A stretch of 64,000 bases of DNA from an uncultured Acidobacteriota bacterium (GTDB lineage Bacteria; Acidobacteriota; Terriglobia; Terriglobales; Acidobacteriaceae), in assembly GCA_903832055.1 (NCBI GenBank), contig CAILAC010000013.1:1-64000 (forward strand). Direction: 5' to 3'. This document shows, in pieces, positions 52,130-62,118 of the stretch. A program made the position numbers and the translations under genes. The stretch's first letter is position 1. Each line of letters starts with the position of its first letter. The notes beneath the pieces were generated by a model. The model did no database searches, was not told the DNA's origin, and worked only from the letters and a program-made list of their open reading frames with translations.

Positions 52130-53545
52130 TTGCCGGTCTTGTATTTGCCCGAAATGTTGATTGCCGATGGCCAGCCTTATATGGGTGCGGGCCTGTTGGT
52201 AGATGAGCAAGGTCTTGTCGCCGGCGTGACGACGCGGGATAAGGTGCCGCTTGCTACGGAGATTGTTGCACTCCCAGGGCGGGCGCTACTTCCGGGTCTG
52301 GCAAACGCACATTCGCACACATTTCAAAGGCTGTTTCGCGGACGGGCAGAATCCAGAGCGGGGAGCCGCACGGCAGGAGGAGACACTTTCTGGACATGGC
52401 GCGAACAGATGTACCGGGCCGCCGGGTTCTGCACTCCAGAAGATTTGTACGATGTGGCGCGGGCGACCTTTCTCGAGATGGTTGCGGCGGGGATTACTGT
52501 CGTAGGGGAGTTCCATTATTTACACCGTGATTTTGACGGACACGCCTACAGCGACCCCAACCTCTTGAGTCAACAGGTGATTGAAGCAGCGCGGTCTGTC
52601 GGGTTGCGAATTTGCCTGCTGCGAACGGCGTATTTCCGTGCCGGGTTTGAGCGTGATCCGCATCCGGGGCAGCGCCGCTTTTACGAGTCTCCGGCAGAGT
52701 ATCTGCGCAATCTTGATTCGCTCGCCACCATGTACGCGAATGTCGATGGAGTCACGATTGGGGCGGCTCCGCACAGCATTCGCGCGGTGCCGCTCGAAGA
52801 CTTGAAGCGAATTGCCAGGGTGGCCGAGGGACGCATGCCGCTGCATCTGCATATTTCAGAGCAGGTCGGGGAGAATGCGGCCTGCGTCGCAGAGTATGGC
52901 TCGACGCCGGTTTCGCTGTTGGCAGAGCATGGTGTTTTGTCGGGCGAGACGACCCTGGTGCACGCGATTCATCTGACGGATTTTGAGTATGCGCAGGTGG
53001 CTGCGGCGGGCGCGACGATTTGTTCATGTCCCACGACAGAGAGAAACCTCGGGGATGGGATTTTTGCGGCAGATGTGGCCGCGATGATGGGAATCCCGGT
53101 CGCGCTGGGCAGTGACAGCCAGGCGCAGATCGACATCCTTGAGGATGCGCGTCAGTTGGAGTACCACCTGAGGCTGCGGGACCAGCAGCGAGGCATTCTG
53201 GATGCGGTTGTTCGCGAGGGCTGGGCTTCCAACGATGCCATTGGGGCTGGGTTGTTTCGGGCGGCTTCGGCGAATGGCTACGCTGCGCTGGGACTTGCCG
53301 GGGGGCGGTTGGCGGTCGGTGATCCGGCAGACTTTTTTACTGTGGATCTGGGTGACCTGTCGGTGCTGGGGGTCGACGCAGAGACCCTGGAGGCGCAAGC
53401 GGTCTTTGCGATGGCGAAGTCAGCGGTCAGGGAAGTCGCGGTTCAGGGCCATCTGGTGTTGAGAGATGGTCGCCACCCTCACGAAGATGAAATCAAAGCT
53501 CGCTACAACGGTGTGCAGAGACGGTATCTGGAGAGCTCAAACTAG
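52130..53545 (+). CDS. hutF: Formimidoylglutamate deiminase HutF
   Basis: A 471-residue amidohydrolase-superfamily enzyme that turns N-formimino-L-glutamate into N-formylglutamate and ammonia. Metal-site motifs are AHSHTFQRLFRG, LHLHISEQ, VHAIHL and LGSDSQAQ. FWTWREQMY and the GEFHYLHRD segment are HutF-specific, setting it apart from guanine deaminases. Translation starts at TTG with GAGGAG eight bases upstream. It is the first gene of the hut operon; hutU begins nine bases after its stop. Confidence 0.93.
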   Translation: MPVLYLPEMLIADGQPYMGAGLLVDEQGLVAGVTTRDKVPLATEIVALPGRALLPGLANAHSHTFQRLFRGRAESRAGSRTAGGDTFWTWREQMYRAAGFCTPEDLYDVARATFLEMVAAGITVVGEFHYLHRDFDGHAYSDPNLLSQQVIEAARSVGLRICLLRTAYFRAGFERDPHPGQRRFYESPAEYLRNLDSLATMYANVDGVTIGAAPHSIRAVPLEDLKRIARVAEGRMPLHLHISEQVGENAACVAEYGSTPVSLLAEHGVLSGETTLVHAIHLTDFEYAQVAAAGATICSCPTTERNLGDGIFAADVAAMMGIPVALGSDSQAQIDILEDARQLEYHLRLRDQQRGILDAVVREGWASNDAIGAGLFRAASANGYAALGLAGGRLAVGDPADFFTVDLGDLSVLGVDAETLEAQAVFAMAKSAVREVAVQGHLVLRDGRHPHEDEIKARYNGVQRRYLESSN

Positions 53546-53554
53546 GAGATTGGA

Positions 53555-55225
53555 ATGACGATTGTGGCAGAAAAGGCTGGGGCGATTCATGCGCCGCGTG
53601 GCAGCAAGTTGAACTGCAAAGGCTGGCAGCAGGAGGGCGCGCTGCGTTGCCTGATGAACAATCTCGACCCGGAAGTCGCCGAGCGGCCTGAGGATCTGGT
53701 GGTCTACGGGGGCATCGGCAAGGCGGCGCGCAACTGGGAAAGCTACCACGCTATTGTGCGCGAACTCAAAACTCTCGGCAATGAGGAGACGCTTCTGGTG
53801 CAGTCAGGCAAGCCGGTCGCGGTGTTCCCGACGCATGACATGGCACCGCGGGTGATTTTGGCGAATTCAAACCTGGTGGGTAAGTGGGCAAACTGGGAGC
53901 ATTTTCACGAGCTGGACCGCAAGGGCCTGATGATGTACGGGCAGATGACGGCCGGCAGTTGGATCTACATTGGCACGCAGGGAATCGTGCAGGGAACTTT
54001 CCAGACGTTCGCGTCGCTGGCGGATATTCATTTTGGCGGGACCCTGCGCGGGCGGTTGGTTGTTACAGGTGGCGTGGGTGGAATGGGCGGAGCGCAGCCG
54101 CTGGCCGTGACGCTGAATGATGGGGTTGTACTTGCGATTGACGTGGACCGCACACGCATCGAGAGGCGCGTGGCTGACCGCTACTGCGATGTGCTGAGCG
54201 AATCTCTCGACGAAGCGCTGACGATTTGCGAGGCCGCAAAGCGGGAGGGCAGGGCGCTCTCTGTTGGGTTGGTAGGCAACTGCGCTGAAGTGCTGCCGGA
54301 ACTGGTGCGCCGCGGTGTAGTGGTTGATGTGGTTACCGACCAGACCAGCGCGCACGACCCGCTGAATGGCTACGTGCCCGTGGGGTACACGATGGCGCAG
54401 GCGGCAGATTTGCGAGCGCGTGATCAGGCTGAGTACACGCGGCTATCGACGGCATCGATGGCGATTCACGTCAATGCGATGCTTGATCTGCAGATGGCGG
54501 GAGCGGTTGCGTTCGATTACGGCAATAACATCCGGCGGTTTGCGGCGGACGCCGGGTGTATCGACGCTTTCAAGATACCGGGCTTTGTGCCGGAGTATAT
54601 TCGGCCGCTGTTTTGCGAGGGGAATGGGCCGTTTCGTTGGGTGGCGTTGTCGGGAGACCCGGCGGATATTGAGCGTACTGACCGGCTGGCGCTCGATTTG
54701 TTTCCAAAGAATGAAATTCTGACGCGTTGGATGCGCCTGGCGCGGGGGCGGTTTGCATTTCAGGGGTTGCCCGCGCGGATCTGCTGGCTGAGCTATGGCG
54801 AGCGGGCTGAGATGGGCCTTGCGCTGAACGAGCTTGTTCGCAAAGGCGAATTGTCTGCGCCCGTCGCGATTGGCCGCGACCACCTTGATACTGGTTCAGT
54901 CGCCAGCCCTTATCGCGAAACCGAGCGGATGCTTGACGGCTCAGATGCTGTGGCGGATTGGCCGATACTGAATGCCCTGCTGAATACGGCAAGTGGGGCA
55001 AGCTGGGTAAGCTTTCATCACGGCGGTGGTGTAGGGATGGGCTATTCGTTGCATGCCGGGCAGGTGACGGTGGCTGACGGCACTGAGAATTCGCGATTGA
55101 GGCTGAGCCGCGTACTGAATAATGATCCCGGATTGGGTGTTGTGCGCCACGCAGATGCAGGTTATGAAATTGCGCAGCGGACCGCGCGGGAAAAGGGAAT
55201 TCAGATGCCCATGTTGGGTCAGTAG
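53555..55225 (+). CDS. hutU: Urocanate hydratase HutU
   Basis: A 556-residue NAD-dependent enzyme that converts urocanate to imidazolonepropionate. Clear family features are the [13 protein letters not shown] start region, [17 protein letters not shown], the NAD-binding [12 protein letters not shown] and [12 protein letters not shown], and the loop [14 protein letters not shown] with the reactive Cys. Length is normal. Second gene of the hut operon; its stop codon shares one base with the GTG start of hutI. Confidence 0.97.
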   Translation: MTIVAEKAGAIHAPRGSKLNCKGWQQEGALRCLMNNLDPEVAERPEDLVVYGGIGKAARNWESYHAIVRELKTLGNEETLLVQSGKPVAVFPTHDMAPRVILANSNLVGKWANWEHFHELDRKGLMMYGQMTAGSWIYIGTQGIVQGTFQTFASLADIHFGGTLRGRLVVTGGVGGMGGAQPLAVTLNDGVVLAIDVDRTRIERRVADRYCDVLSESLDEALTICEAAKREGRALSVGLVGNCAEVLPELVRRGVVVDVVTDQTSAHDPLNGYVPVGYTMAQAADLRARDQAEYTRLSTASMAIHVNAMLDLQMAGAVAFDYGNNIRRFAADAGCIDAFKIPGFVPEYIRPLFCEGNGPFRWVALSGDPADIERTDRLALDLFPKNEILTRWMRLARGRFAFQGLPARICWLSYGERAEMGLALNELVRKGELSAPVAIGRDHLDTGSVASPYRETERMLDGSDAVADWPILNALLNTASGASWVSFHHGGGVGMGYSLHAGQVTVADGTENSRLRLSRVLNNDPGLGVVRHADAGYEIAQRTAREKGIQMPMLGQ

Positions 55226-56487
55226 TGCGGGAGGGTGTACTGAGCAAGGTCGCGGTTGTAAATATAGACCAGTTGGTCACATTGGCGGGCCCGGCCCGGG
55301 CGCGCGTGGCCGAGGAGATGCGCGAGCTGGGCCTGCTGTCGGATGCGGCTCTGCTGCTGGAAAATGGGCGAATCGTGTCGGTTGGAGCTTACGCAGATTT
55401 GCGTTCACGTATCGACGCTGATACGCAGGTCATCGATGCGGCTGGACGGTTGGTGACGCCAGGGTTTGTGGATGCTCACACGCATCTGATTTTTGCAGGA
55501 AATCGTGCAGCGGAGTTTGAGCAGCGGATTGGCGGGGCAACCTATCAGGAAATTGCCGCGGCTGGCGGCGGCATTCAGTCCACCGTGGCGCTGACCAGAG
55601 CAGCGACCGAAGACGAATTGCTCGCTCAGGCGCGCAAGCACCGCGATTGGATGCTGCGCGGCGGTACGACGACGCTTGAATCAAAGTCCGGCTACGGGCT
55701 GAACCGCGAAACCGAACTGGCGCAGCTGCGCGTGATGGCGCGGTTGGAGGACGAGGGACCGGTGCGAATTGTGCCAACTCTGCTGGCTGCGCATACAGTT
55801 CCCAAGGAGATGGCGGACCGCCGCGGCGAGTATCTGGAGTGGATTGCCAGAGAGCTGATTCCGGAAGTGAAAGCGTTGGGGCTGGCGCGCTATTGCGATG
55901 CGTTCTGCGATGATCACGCTTTTACGGTGGCTGAATTGCGGCCGGTCTTGGAGGCGGCGCGGCGGCATGGGTTGGGGTTGCGGATTCACGCGGAGCAGTT
56001 TCGACCCGGGACGGGTGCAGCCCTGGGGGCCGAGCTTGGCGCGGCTACGGTGGACCATCTTGAGATGGTGACCGGAGAGTCGCTGCGTCTGATGAAAGCA
56101 GCCAATGTGCAGCCTGTTCTGTTGCCCGCCTCGGTCTTTTGCCTGGGCAGGGAGCACTATCCGCCAGCGCGGCAGATGATCGAGCTTGGGCTGCCTGTGG
56201 TGGTGGCGACGGACTTCAATCCGGGGTCTTCGCCTGCGCCTTCCATGCTGTTTACGATGGCACTGAGCTGCATCCAGATGCGGATGTTGCCGTCAGAGGC
56301 GCTTGTGGCGGCTACGGTGAATGCGGCCTACAGCCTGGGCCTCGGTGCCGAGGTTGGATCGCTGGAGATTGGCAAGGCTGCAGACTTTGTGATTCACGAG
56401 TGCGCAGACTATCGGGAACTGGCCTATTACGTCGCAGCTCCGGCGCGGCCGCGCGTATTCGTGGCTGGAGTTGAGGTTTCGCAATGA
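55225..56487 (+). CDS. hutI: Imidazolonepropionase HutI
   Basis: A 420-residue amidohydrolase that opens imidazolonepropionate to N-formimino-L-glutamate. Metal-site and substrate motifs are DAHTHLIFAGNRAAEFEQR, ESKSGYGL, HAEQF and ATDFNPGS. The GTG start overlaps the hutU stop by one base; a better ribosome-binding sequence (GGAGGG) lies inside the first codons, so the real start may be slightly downstream. Third gene of the hut operon; overlaps the M20 gene by four bases. Confidence 0.95.
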   Translation: MREGVLSKVAVVNIDQLVTLAGPARARVAEEMRELGLLSDAALLLENGRIVSVGAYADLRSRIDADTQVIDAAGRLVTPGFVDAHTHLIFAGNRAAEFEQRIGGATYQEIAAAGGGIQSTVALTRAATEDELLAQARKHRDWMLRGGTTTLESKSGYGLNRETELAQLRVMARLEDEGPVRIVPTLLAAHTVPKEMADRRGEYLEWIARELIPEVKALGLARYCDAFCDDHAFTVAELRPVLEAARRHGLGLRIHAEQFRPGTGAALGAELGAATVDHLEMVTGESLRLMKAANVQPVLLPASVFCLGREHYPPARQMIELGLPVVVATDFNPGSSPAPSMLFTMALSCIQMRMLPSEALVAATVNAAYSLGLGAEVGSLEIGKAADFVIHECADYRELAYYVAAPARPRVFVAGVEVSQ

Positions 56488-57614
56488 CCCCGGCTGAGAT
56501 ACTGCGCAAACTGGTTGCCATTTCTACGCCGTCGAGAGTTTCTAATCTTCCCCTGCTGCATTGGGTGAGGGAATTTCTTGAGGCCCTGGGCTGGCACGTC
56601 GAATTCCTGAGCTATCTGGATGAATCCGCAGTCGAAAAGGCAAACCTGATTGCGAGACCGCCTTCGCACGTTCCGAATTCGAGTATCGATCTTGCCTTTG
56701 TCTGCCATACGGATACGGTTCCTTATGCCGAGGATTGGGCCTCTGCGCTCGTTCTCACGGAGCGGGACGGAATGCTGCACGGGTGTGGTTCATGCGACGT
56801 GAAGGGGGCGCTGGCTTGCTTTCTCGCCGCAGTCGCAGCTGTACATTCCGATGGTCTTCTGCCCGGGATTGCATTGATTCTGACCGCCGACGAGGAGATT
56901 GGCTGCAAGGGAATGGAGCAACTGCTGGCGAAGCAAAAACTGAAGATTGGTTCTGCGATCATCAGCGAACCCACTTCACTTCGCCCCGGCGTGGCAGGCA
57001 AAGGCTATGGTCTGGCCCGCATCGTCATCGCGGGCAGGGAAGCCCATTCTGCGTTTCCAGAGCAGGGAATCTCTGCAATCTCCATCGCCGCTCGATTGAT
57101 CGCACAGATCGAGCAGGCTCTCGGAGAGGGCCGTCCAGATGCCGCAATGGACCCACTGTTCAGCCCTCCGCGAACAACGGTCAATATTGGAATCATTGAG
57201 GGTGGTACGGCTAAAAACATCATTCCAGGCCGATGCTCGTTCCTTGTTGAATGGAGGCCGGTTCCGCAGGAGCCACCTTCTGAGGTACTGAAGGTTTTGG
57301 AGGCTCTGACTGCCCAGGCGCAGGCATCATCTCCGCGGGCAAAGCTCTGGATTGAAAAGCCTCGATTGGACCCAGGTTTTTCTCCCAAGCCAGACGGCAA
57401 CCTGGCTGGGCGATTGCAGGAGCTTATCGGGAATCAACCAACCGGAATCAGCTTTGGTTCGGAGGCCAGCCGAGTGGCGCGGATTGCCGATGAGGTAATT
57501 GTGATTGGGCCGGGCGACATGCGGACCGCGCACAGTGAGCGCGAGTGTGTGCCGGTGGCAGAGCTTGAAGCGTGGACGCGAGTGCTCGCGCAACTGCTGG
57601 CAACTGGCTGTTAG
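56484..57614 (+). CDS. M20-family amidohydrolase in the hut operon (candidate formylglutamate deformylase)
   Basis: A 376-residue ArgE/DapE-like metallohydrolase. Two-zinc-site motifs are present: VCHTDTVP, CGSCDVKGALACF (Asp), TADEEIG (catalytic and metal Glu), SEPT and the C-terminal GPGDMRTAHSEREC. A dimerisation/lid domain sits in the middle (about 175-290). Four-base overlap with hutI puts it in the hut operon. HutG is the classical enzyme for the last step (N-formylglutamate to glutamate and formate) but is missing here. By context this protein could replace it; this is inference. Alternatives are ArgE-type deacetylation or general peptidase action. Confidence 0.85.
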   Translation: MTPAEILRKLVAISTPSRVSNLPLLHWVREFLEALGWHVEFLSYLDESAVEKANLIARPPSHVPNSSIDLAFVCHTDTVPYAEDWASALVLTERDGMLHGCGSCDVKGALACFLAAVAAVHSDGLLPGIALILTADEEIGCKGMEQLLAKQKLKIGSAIISEPTSLRPGVAGKGYGLARIVIAGREAHSAFPEQGISAISIAARLIAQIEQALGEGRPDAAMDPLFSPPRTTVNIGIIEGGTAKNIIPGRCSFLVEWRPVPQEPPSEVLKVLEALTAQAQASSPRAKLWIEKPRLDPGFSPKPDGNLAGRLQELIGNQPTGISFGSEASRVARIADEVIVIGPGDMRTAHSERECVPVAELEAWTRVLAQLLATGC

Positions 57615-57697
57615 CTCTCATGCCGCGCAGTGCGATGATGACTATTCCACGAAAAAGCAGCATCCACCGGACCCAATGCCTCACAGCTTTGCTTTGG

Positions 57698-60600
57698 CTA
57701 TGCCGGATCCGGGTGGTGCTTGCGGCGACTGGTAAGCAGGTAATAGACCACCGGAGTGACAATAAGTGACAGGCCGACAGAGAGGAAGATGCCCCCGATG
57801 ACGGCGATAGCCAGGGGCTGCAGCATCTGCGAGCCGGCTCCGAGGGCAAAGGCCAGCGGCAACATACCGCAAACGGCTGCAATTGCTGTCATCAGAATCG
57901 GCCTCAGCCGGCGCTGAGCCGCCTGAAGCATCGCGTCAATCGGAGACAGACCGCTGGAGCGGAGGCGTTCATCCGCGTCGAGCAGCAGGATGCCATTCTT
58001 GGCGACGATGCCGATCACCATGATGAGACCCATAAAACTGGCCACATTGAAACTGGTTTTGGTGACCAGCAAGGCCAGCACAACACCCGCAATCGACAGA
58101 ACGGAACTGGTGAGGATTGCGACAGGGGCAGAGAAGTTACGGAACTCCGCCAGCAGCACGCCAAAGACAAGCACCAGGGCCATGATCAGTACGCGCAGCA
58201 GATCATGGAAGGATTTCTGCTGCTCCTCGTAGGTGCCGCCGTATTCAACGCGAACGTTGGAGGGCAGATGCAGGCCCTCGACGGTAGCGCGTACCTTGGT
58301 CATGGCCGTGCCCAGGTCAGAGCCCTCAAGGCGACCGGTGACCACGATCAGCTGCTGCAGGTTTTCCCGGCGAATTTCATTTTGCGGCGGCAACTGGGTG
58401 ATCTGGGCGAGCGAGCCGAGGGTTGCGGTATGGCCGGCGGAGGAATTGAAGACGGTATTTTGAATCGCAGAAAGCGAGGCGCGATTGGTTTCTGGAAGCC
58501 GCACACGGATAGTATAGGGGCGACCGTTCACAATGAGGGGGTCCGCTGTCGGCAGGCCGTCGAGAATGGCCGTGGCGTCCTGCGCAATTTCCGCAGGAGT
58601 AAATCCGTAACTATCGGCCAGCGGACTGACGTTGAAGATCGTAGCGGGACCGCTGATCGTGTTGTCGATTCCATTTTGAGTGTCGACAACGCCTGGAATC
58701 TTGCCAATGGCATCCTGCACCCTGGGTCCGAGTTCATTGAGCAGTGACTGGTTGTCGCAAAAAAGCTTGATCTGGATGGGTTCAGGCGCATTGGAGAGAT
58801 CGCCAATCATGTCCTGCAAAACCTGGGTAAACTCGATGTCCAGTTCAGGTTCGGTCTTCTTGATCTCATCGCGCACGTCGGCGATGATGTCATCGATTGG
58901 GCGAGAGCGTTTGGTCTTGAGGTGAACAGTGAAGTCGCCGTAGTTCGCCTCGGTAACTGCCGCCAGACCCATTTGCAGGCCGGTGCGCCGCGATGTGACA
59001 TCAACTTCGGGGGTATCGCGGAGTATCTTCTCCACATGCTGAAGCACCCGCTCAGTCTCGGTCAGAGAGCTGCCCGCGGGCATGATGTAATCGAGGATGA
59101 ACGCGCCCTCATCCATTGCCGGCAGCAAGTCAGAGCCCAGCGCCGAGTAGCCAAAGTATGCCCCTGCGACGATTCCGAGGCAGAGAAGACCGACAATCGC
59201 GGGTCGAGCCAGCGCCCACTGCAGGATTCCGGCATGAATCGACAGCACCTTGGCCATGAATTTGCCGCTGTGGACTTCCTTTGGCTCCGGTTCAATTTCA
59301 TTTTCTGAATCGACCTGAGCAGTCCGGTGCTTTGACTTCAGCAGGAAGAGGGAGAGTGCCGGAGTCCAGCTCAGCGCCAGCATCAGCGATGTAAGAAGCG
59401 CGGCAGTCATGGTGATGGCCAGCGCCCGGAAGAAGCTGCCTGTGACCCCGGTGACGGCAATCAGCGGCAAAAATACGACGACTGGCGTGATCGTTGAACC
59501 GACCAGCGGCAAGGTGATTTCTCCAAGCGCCTTGCGAACGGCATGGATGCGATTTTCGCCTGCGTCGCGGTGGACAACGATGTTTTCGACCACAACGATT
59601 GCGTCGTCGATCACCAGACCGATGGCTGCGGCAAGACCGCCAAGGGTCATCAGGTTAAAGGACTCCCCGGTGAGCCATAGAAACAGTATGGTGATGGCTA
59701 CCGTAACCGGAATGACCAGGCCCGCTACCAGAGAAGAACGCCAGTCGTGCAGGAAGAGAAAAAGGATGACGCAGGCCAGGACGAGGCCGATGAAGATTGC
59801 GTCGCGCACACTGGCGATGGATTCACGAACCAGTTGCGACTGATCGTAGAAGGGCACCAGATGCACTCCGGCAGGAAGCTTCGATTGCAGGCTGGCGACC
59901 TTTTCTACGACGGCGTTGGCGACCTGAACAGTATTGGATGAGGGCTGCCGGGCGATATTCAGCAGGACAGACGGCTTGCCATTGGAGGTGACGGCCGTAT
60001 AGATGGGCTGGGAAGCCAGCTCGACCTTGGCGACGTCAGCGACGCTGATGGGGGCTCCTGCCGGCGTCGTTTTGATGACCAGCGCCGCGAGCTCTTCAGC
60101 TGAGTGGGCTTGCGAGCCAATGAGGCCGAGAATGAGCTGATGGTTCGCCTCATAGAGGCCCGGCGAATCGATGATGTTTGAAGATTGAATGCCGTTGACC
60201 AGGTCAGTGAGGGTGATGCCAGAGGCCTGGAGCCGCGACATGTTTGGGATTACGTGGTACTCAGGGACTTTGCCGCCTTGAACGGTGACCGTGCTGACGC
60301 CTTCAACGCGGTTGAGCGGAGGCTTGAGGTCGTAGGTGGCAATCTCCCAGAGGCGCATCTGCGAGGTCGTATTGGCTCCCCGGTCGTCTGCCGTCAGCGC
60401 ATACCCGAGGATGGGGAAAGTCGCAAAAGTGAGGCGATTGGTCGTGATGCGCGCGGTAGCAGGCAGCGTCTGCTGCACTTTGGAGAGTGCTGCATCCACG
60501 AGTTGCAGCGTGTGGAACATGTCCGCGTTCCAGTCAAAGAAGAGGCTCACTTCAGCCGAGCCGCGGCTGGTCGTGCTGCGGACTGTGCGCAGGCCCGGGA

Positions 60601-60847
60601 CCGAATTCACACCATCTTCGATTGGCTTGGTGATGGCCACCTGCATCTGTTCGACGGGCATGACGCCATTGTCCACACCGATGACGACGCGGGGAAAATT
60701 GGTATCCGGAAACACAGCGATGGGCACCTGAAAAGCGGCATACGCGCCACCCACAGTCAGGGCCACCAGAAAAAAGAAAATGGTATGTGAGATATGCTGC
60801 AGCCAAAAAGGCTTGTGCTTCTCAGAATTCGGCGTAGGCGGCGTCAT
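57698..60847 (-). CDS. RND-type efflux permease
   Basis: A 1049-residue inner-membrane transporter of the AcrB/MdtB/CusA superfamily: twelve helices, two large periplasmic loops, first helix near residue 20. TM4 holds VIDDAIVVVENI; the second half has the matching MVIGIVAKNGILLLDADE. Such pumps use the proton gradient to expel drugs, lipids or metals. The charged pattern of TM4 fits a hydrophobic-compound (HAE-type) pump better than a metal pump, but the substrate cannot be told. It overlaps the adaptor gene by four bases and is the last gene of the operon. Confidence 0.93.
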   Translation of the reverse strand: MTPPTPNSEKHKPFWLQHISHTIFFFLVALTVGGAYAAFQVPIAVFPDTNFPRVVIGVDNGVMPVEQMQVAITKPIEDGVNSVPGLRTVRSTTSRGSAEVSLFFDWNADMFHTLQLVDAALSKVQQTLPATARITTNRLTFATFPILGYALTADDRGANTTSQMRLWEIATYDLKPPLNRVEGVSTVTVQGGKVPEYHVIPNMSRLQASGITLTDLVNGIQSSNIIDSPGLYEANHQLILGLIGSQAHSAEELAALVIKTTPAGAPISVADVAKVELASQPIYTAVTSNGKPSVLLNIARQPSSNTVQVANAVVEKVASLQSKLPAGVHLVPFYDQSQLVRESIASVRDAIFIGLVLACVILFLFLHDWRSSLVAGLVIPVTVAITILFLWLTGESFNLMTLGGLAAAIGLVIDDAIVVVENIVVHRDAGENRIHAVRKALGEITLPLVGSTITPVVVFLPLIAVTGVTGSFFRALAITMTAALLTSLMLALSWTPALSLFLLKSKHRTAQVDSENEIEPEPKEVHSGKFMAKVLSIHAGILQWALARPAIVGLLCLGIVAGAYFGYSALGSDLLPAMDEGAFILDYIMPAGSSLTETERVLQHVEKILRDTPEVDVTSRRTGLQMGLAAVTEANYGDFTVHLKTKRSRPIDDIIADVRDEIKKTEPELDIEFTQVLQDMIGDLSNAPEPIQIKLFCDNQSLLNELGPRVQDAIGKIPGVVDTQNGIDNTISGPATIFNVSPLADSYGFTPAEIAQDATAILDGLPTADPLIVNGRPYTIRVRLPETNRASLSAIQNTVFNSSAGHTATLGSLAQITQLPPQNEIRRENLQQLIVVTGRLEGSDLGTAMTKVRATVEGLHLPSNVRVEYGGTYEEQQKSFHDLLRVLIMALVLVFGVLLAEFRNFSAPVAILTSSVLSIAGVVLALLVTKTSFNVASFMGLIMVIGIVAKNGILLLDADERLRSSGLSPIDAMLQAAQRRLRPILMTAIAAVCGMLPLAFALGAGSQMLQPLAIAVIGGIFLSVGLSLIVTPVVYYLLTSRRKHHPDPA

Positions 60848-62115
60848 TTGTCGTCTCCGCCCTTGCCAGCCTTGTCGTCGGCGGCTGCGATTTTCACTTT
60901 GGTGCCGTCATCGAGTGCATAGCCGCCAACCGTGATGACAGTGTCTGCGGCGGTGATGCCAGAGAGTACCTGCGCCTGCGTGTCGGTGACAATGCCCAGA
61001 GTCACGGGATGCTTGTGCGCGGTTGAGTCAGCAGCAATGACCATCACAAACTTGCTGTTGTCAGGAGCAGTGACCAGCGCCGATGCCGGTATCAGCAGCG
61101 CCTTCGCCGCCGAACGACCCGTAATCGTTGCGTGGATGGGGGTTCCGGCCTTGAGTATGGCCTTGGGATTCTCGGTGCGCAGCCAGACTTCGACGGTCGT
61201 GCTGCCGGGGTCAAGGGCAGGGCTGATGAGCGAGATTTTGGCGTCAATCGGATCATCGATGCCTGGTACTGTGATCGTTGCGGCAGCGCCAACCGAAAGC
61301 TGCTGGGCAAGTATCTGAGAAATGTGCAGTTTGGCGATCAGCGCCGAGGTGTCCATCACCGTGATGACCGGCGCTCCCGCAGCAGCGGTTTCCCCGGCAA
61401 ACAGTGGCCTGTCGGTCACGACGCCGTTGATGGGGCTTCGAATTTCGGTGTAGCTGAGTTGAGCCTGCGCGCCCTGCAGCTTGCCTTTTGCGGATTCAAG
61501 ATTGCCTTTGGCGGCTTCGAGGGCGGCCTGGTTTGAAGTTTTCTGCACGCCCTCAAAGTGGAGCTTTGCAATGTCATAGGCAGCCTGCGCCTGCACCAGC
61601 GAAGCGTTGGCAGTGTCGAGGTCGCGGCCCGGAATCGCGCCTTCCTTGAAAAGTTGGGCACGGGCTGTCGCGATGCTCTGGGCCAGTTCGAGATTTGTCT
61701 TGGCCTGGGTCAGGTCAAGCTGGGCCTTGGTGAAGTCCTCTGGAACCGAAGCGTGTGTCGCAGTTTCATACCCGGCCTTTGCCGCAGTATAGCTGCCCTG
61801 ATTGTCGAGAGCAGCCGCCGCCAGATCGGCGTTCTCAAGGGTAACCAGCAGTTGCCCCGCCTTGACTTTGGCGCCACGCTGCACCAGAACCTGCTTGACC
61901 GGCGCGGTCACCTTGGGAGCAATAGCGGCCTGTGCCAGAGGAGAAAGAGTGGCCTCGGCATCAATCTGTTCGGAGATTTCGCCGATATGCGGCTGCACGG
62001 CCTGCACGGAAACTTCGGGCGACGGTGCTGTTTCCTGCTTATGGCAACCGGCGGCAAAGAGCAGCACACATGCCGGCAAGGTGAGAAGAGAGGCTGGGCG
62101 GAGTCGTATCGACAT
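60844..62115 (-). CDS. RND periplasmic adaptor lipoprotein
   Basis: A 423-residue membrane-fusion protein. The N-terminus ends in a lipobox-like FAAGC, so it is probably lipid-anchored in the inner membrane. The biotinyl-lipoyl-like barrel halves (VTAPVKQVLVQRGAKVKAGQ and EIRSPINGVVTDRPLFAGE) flank a coiled-coil hairpin (about 110-215). A C-terminal membrane-proximal domain ends in a Lys/Asp-rich tail. It bridges the permease and the outer-membrane channel, whose genes lie on either side. Confidence 0.92.
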   Translation of the reverse strand: MSIRLRPASLLTLPACVLLFAAGCHKQETAPSPEVSVQAVQPHIGEISEQIDAEATLSPLAQAAIAPKVTAPVKQVLVQRGAKVKAGQLLVTLENADLAAAALDNQGSYTAAKAGYETATHASVPEDFTKAQLDLTQAKTNLELAQSIATARAQLFKEGAIPGRDLDTANASLVQAQAAYDIAKLHFEGVQKTSNQAALEAAKGNLESAKGKLQGAQAQLSYTEIRSPINGVVTDRPLFAGETAAAGAPVITVMDTSALIAKLHISQILAQQLSVGAAATITVPGIDDPIDAKISLISPALDPGSTTVEVWLRTENPKAILKAGTPIHATITGRSAAKALLIPASALVTAPDNSKFVMVIAADSTAHKHPVTLGIVTDTQAQVLSGITAADTVITVGGYALDDGTKVKIAAADDKAGKGGDDK

Positions 62116-62118
62116 GAG

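Noticed and set aside
57615-57697. Intrinsic terminator between the M20 gene and the RND permease
   Set aside because: Only imperfect arms around CCACC/GGTGG with no T tract; not convincing.
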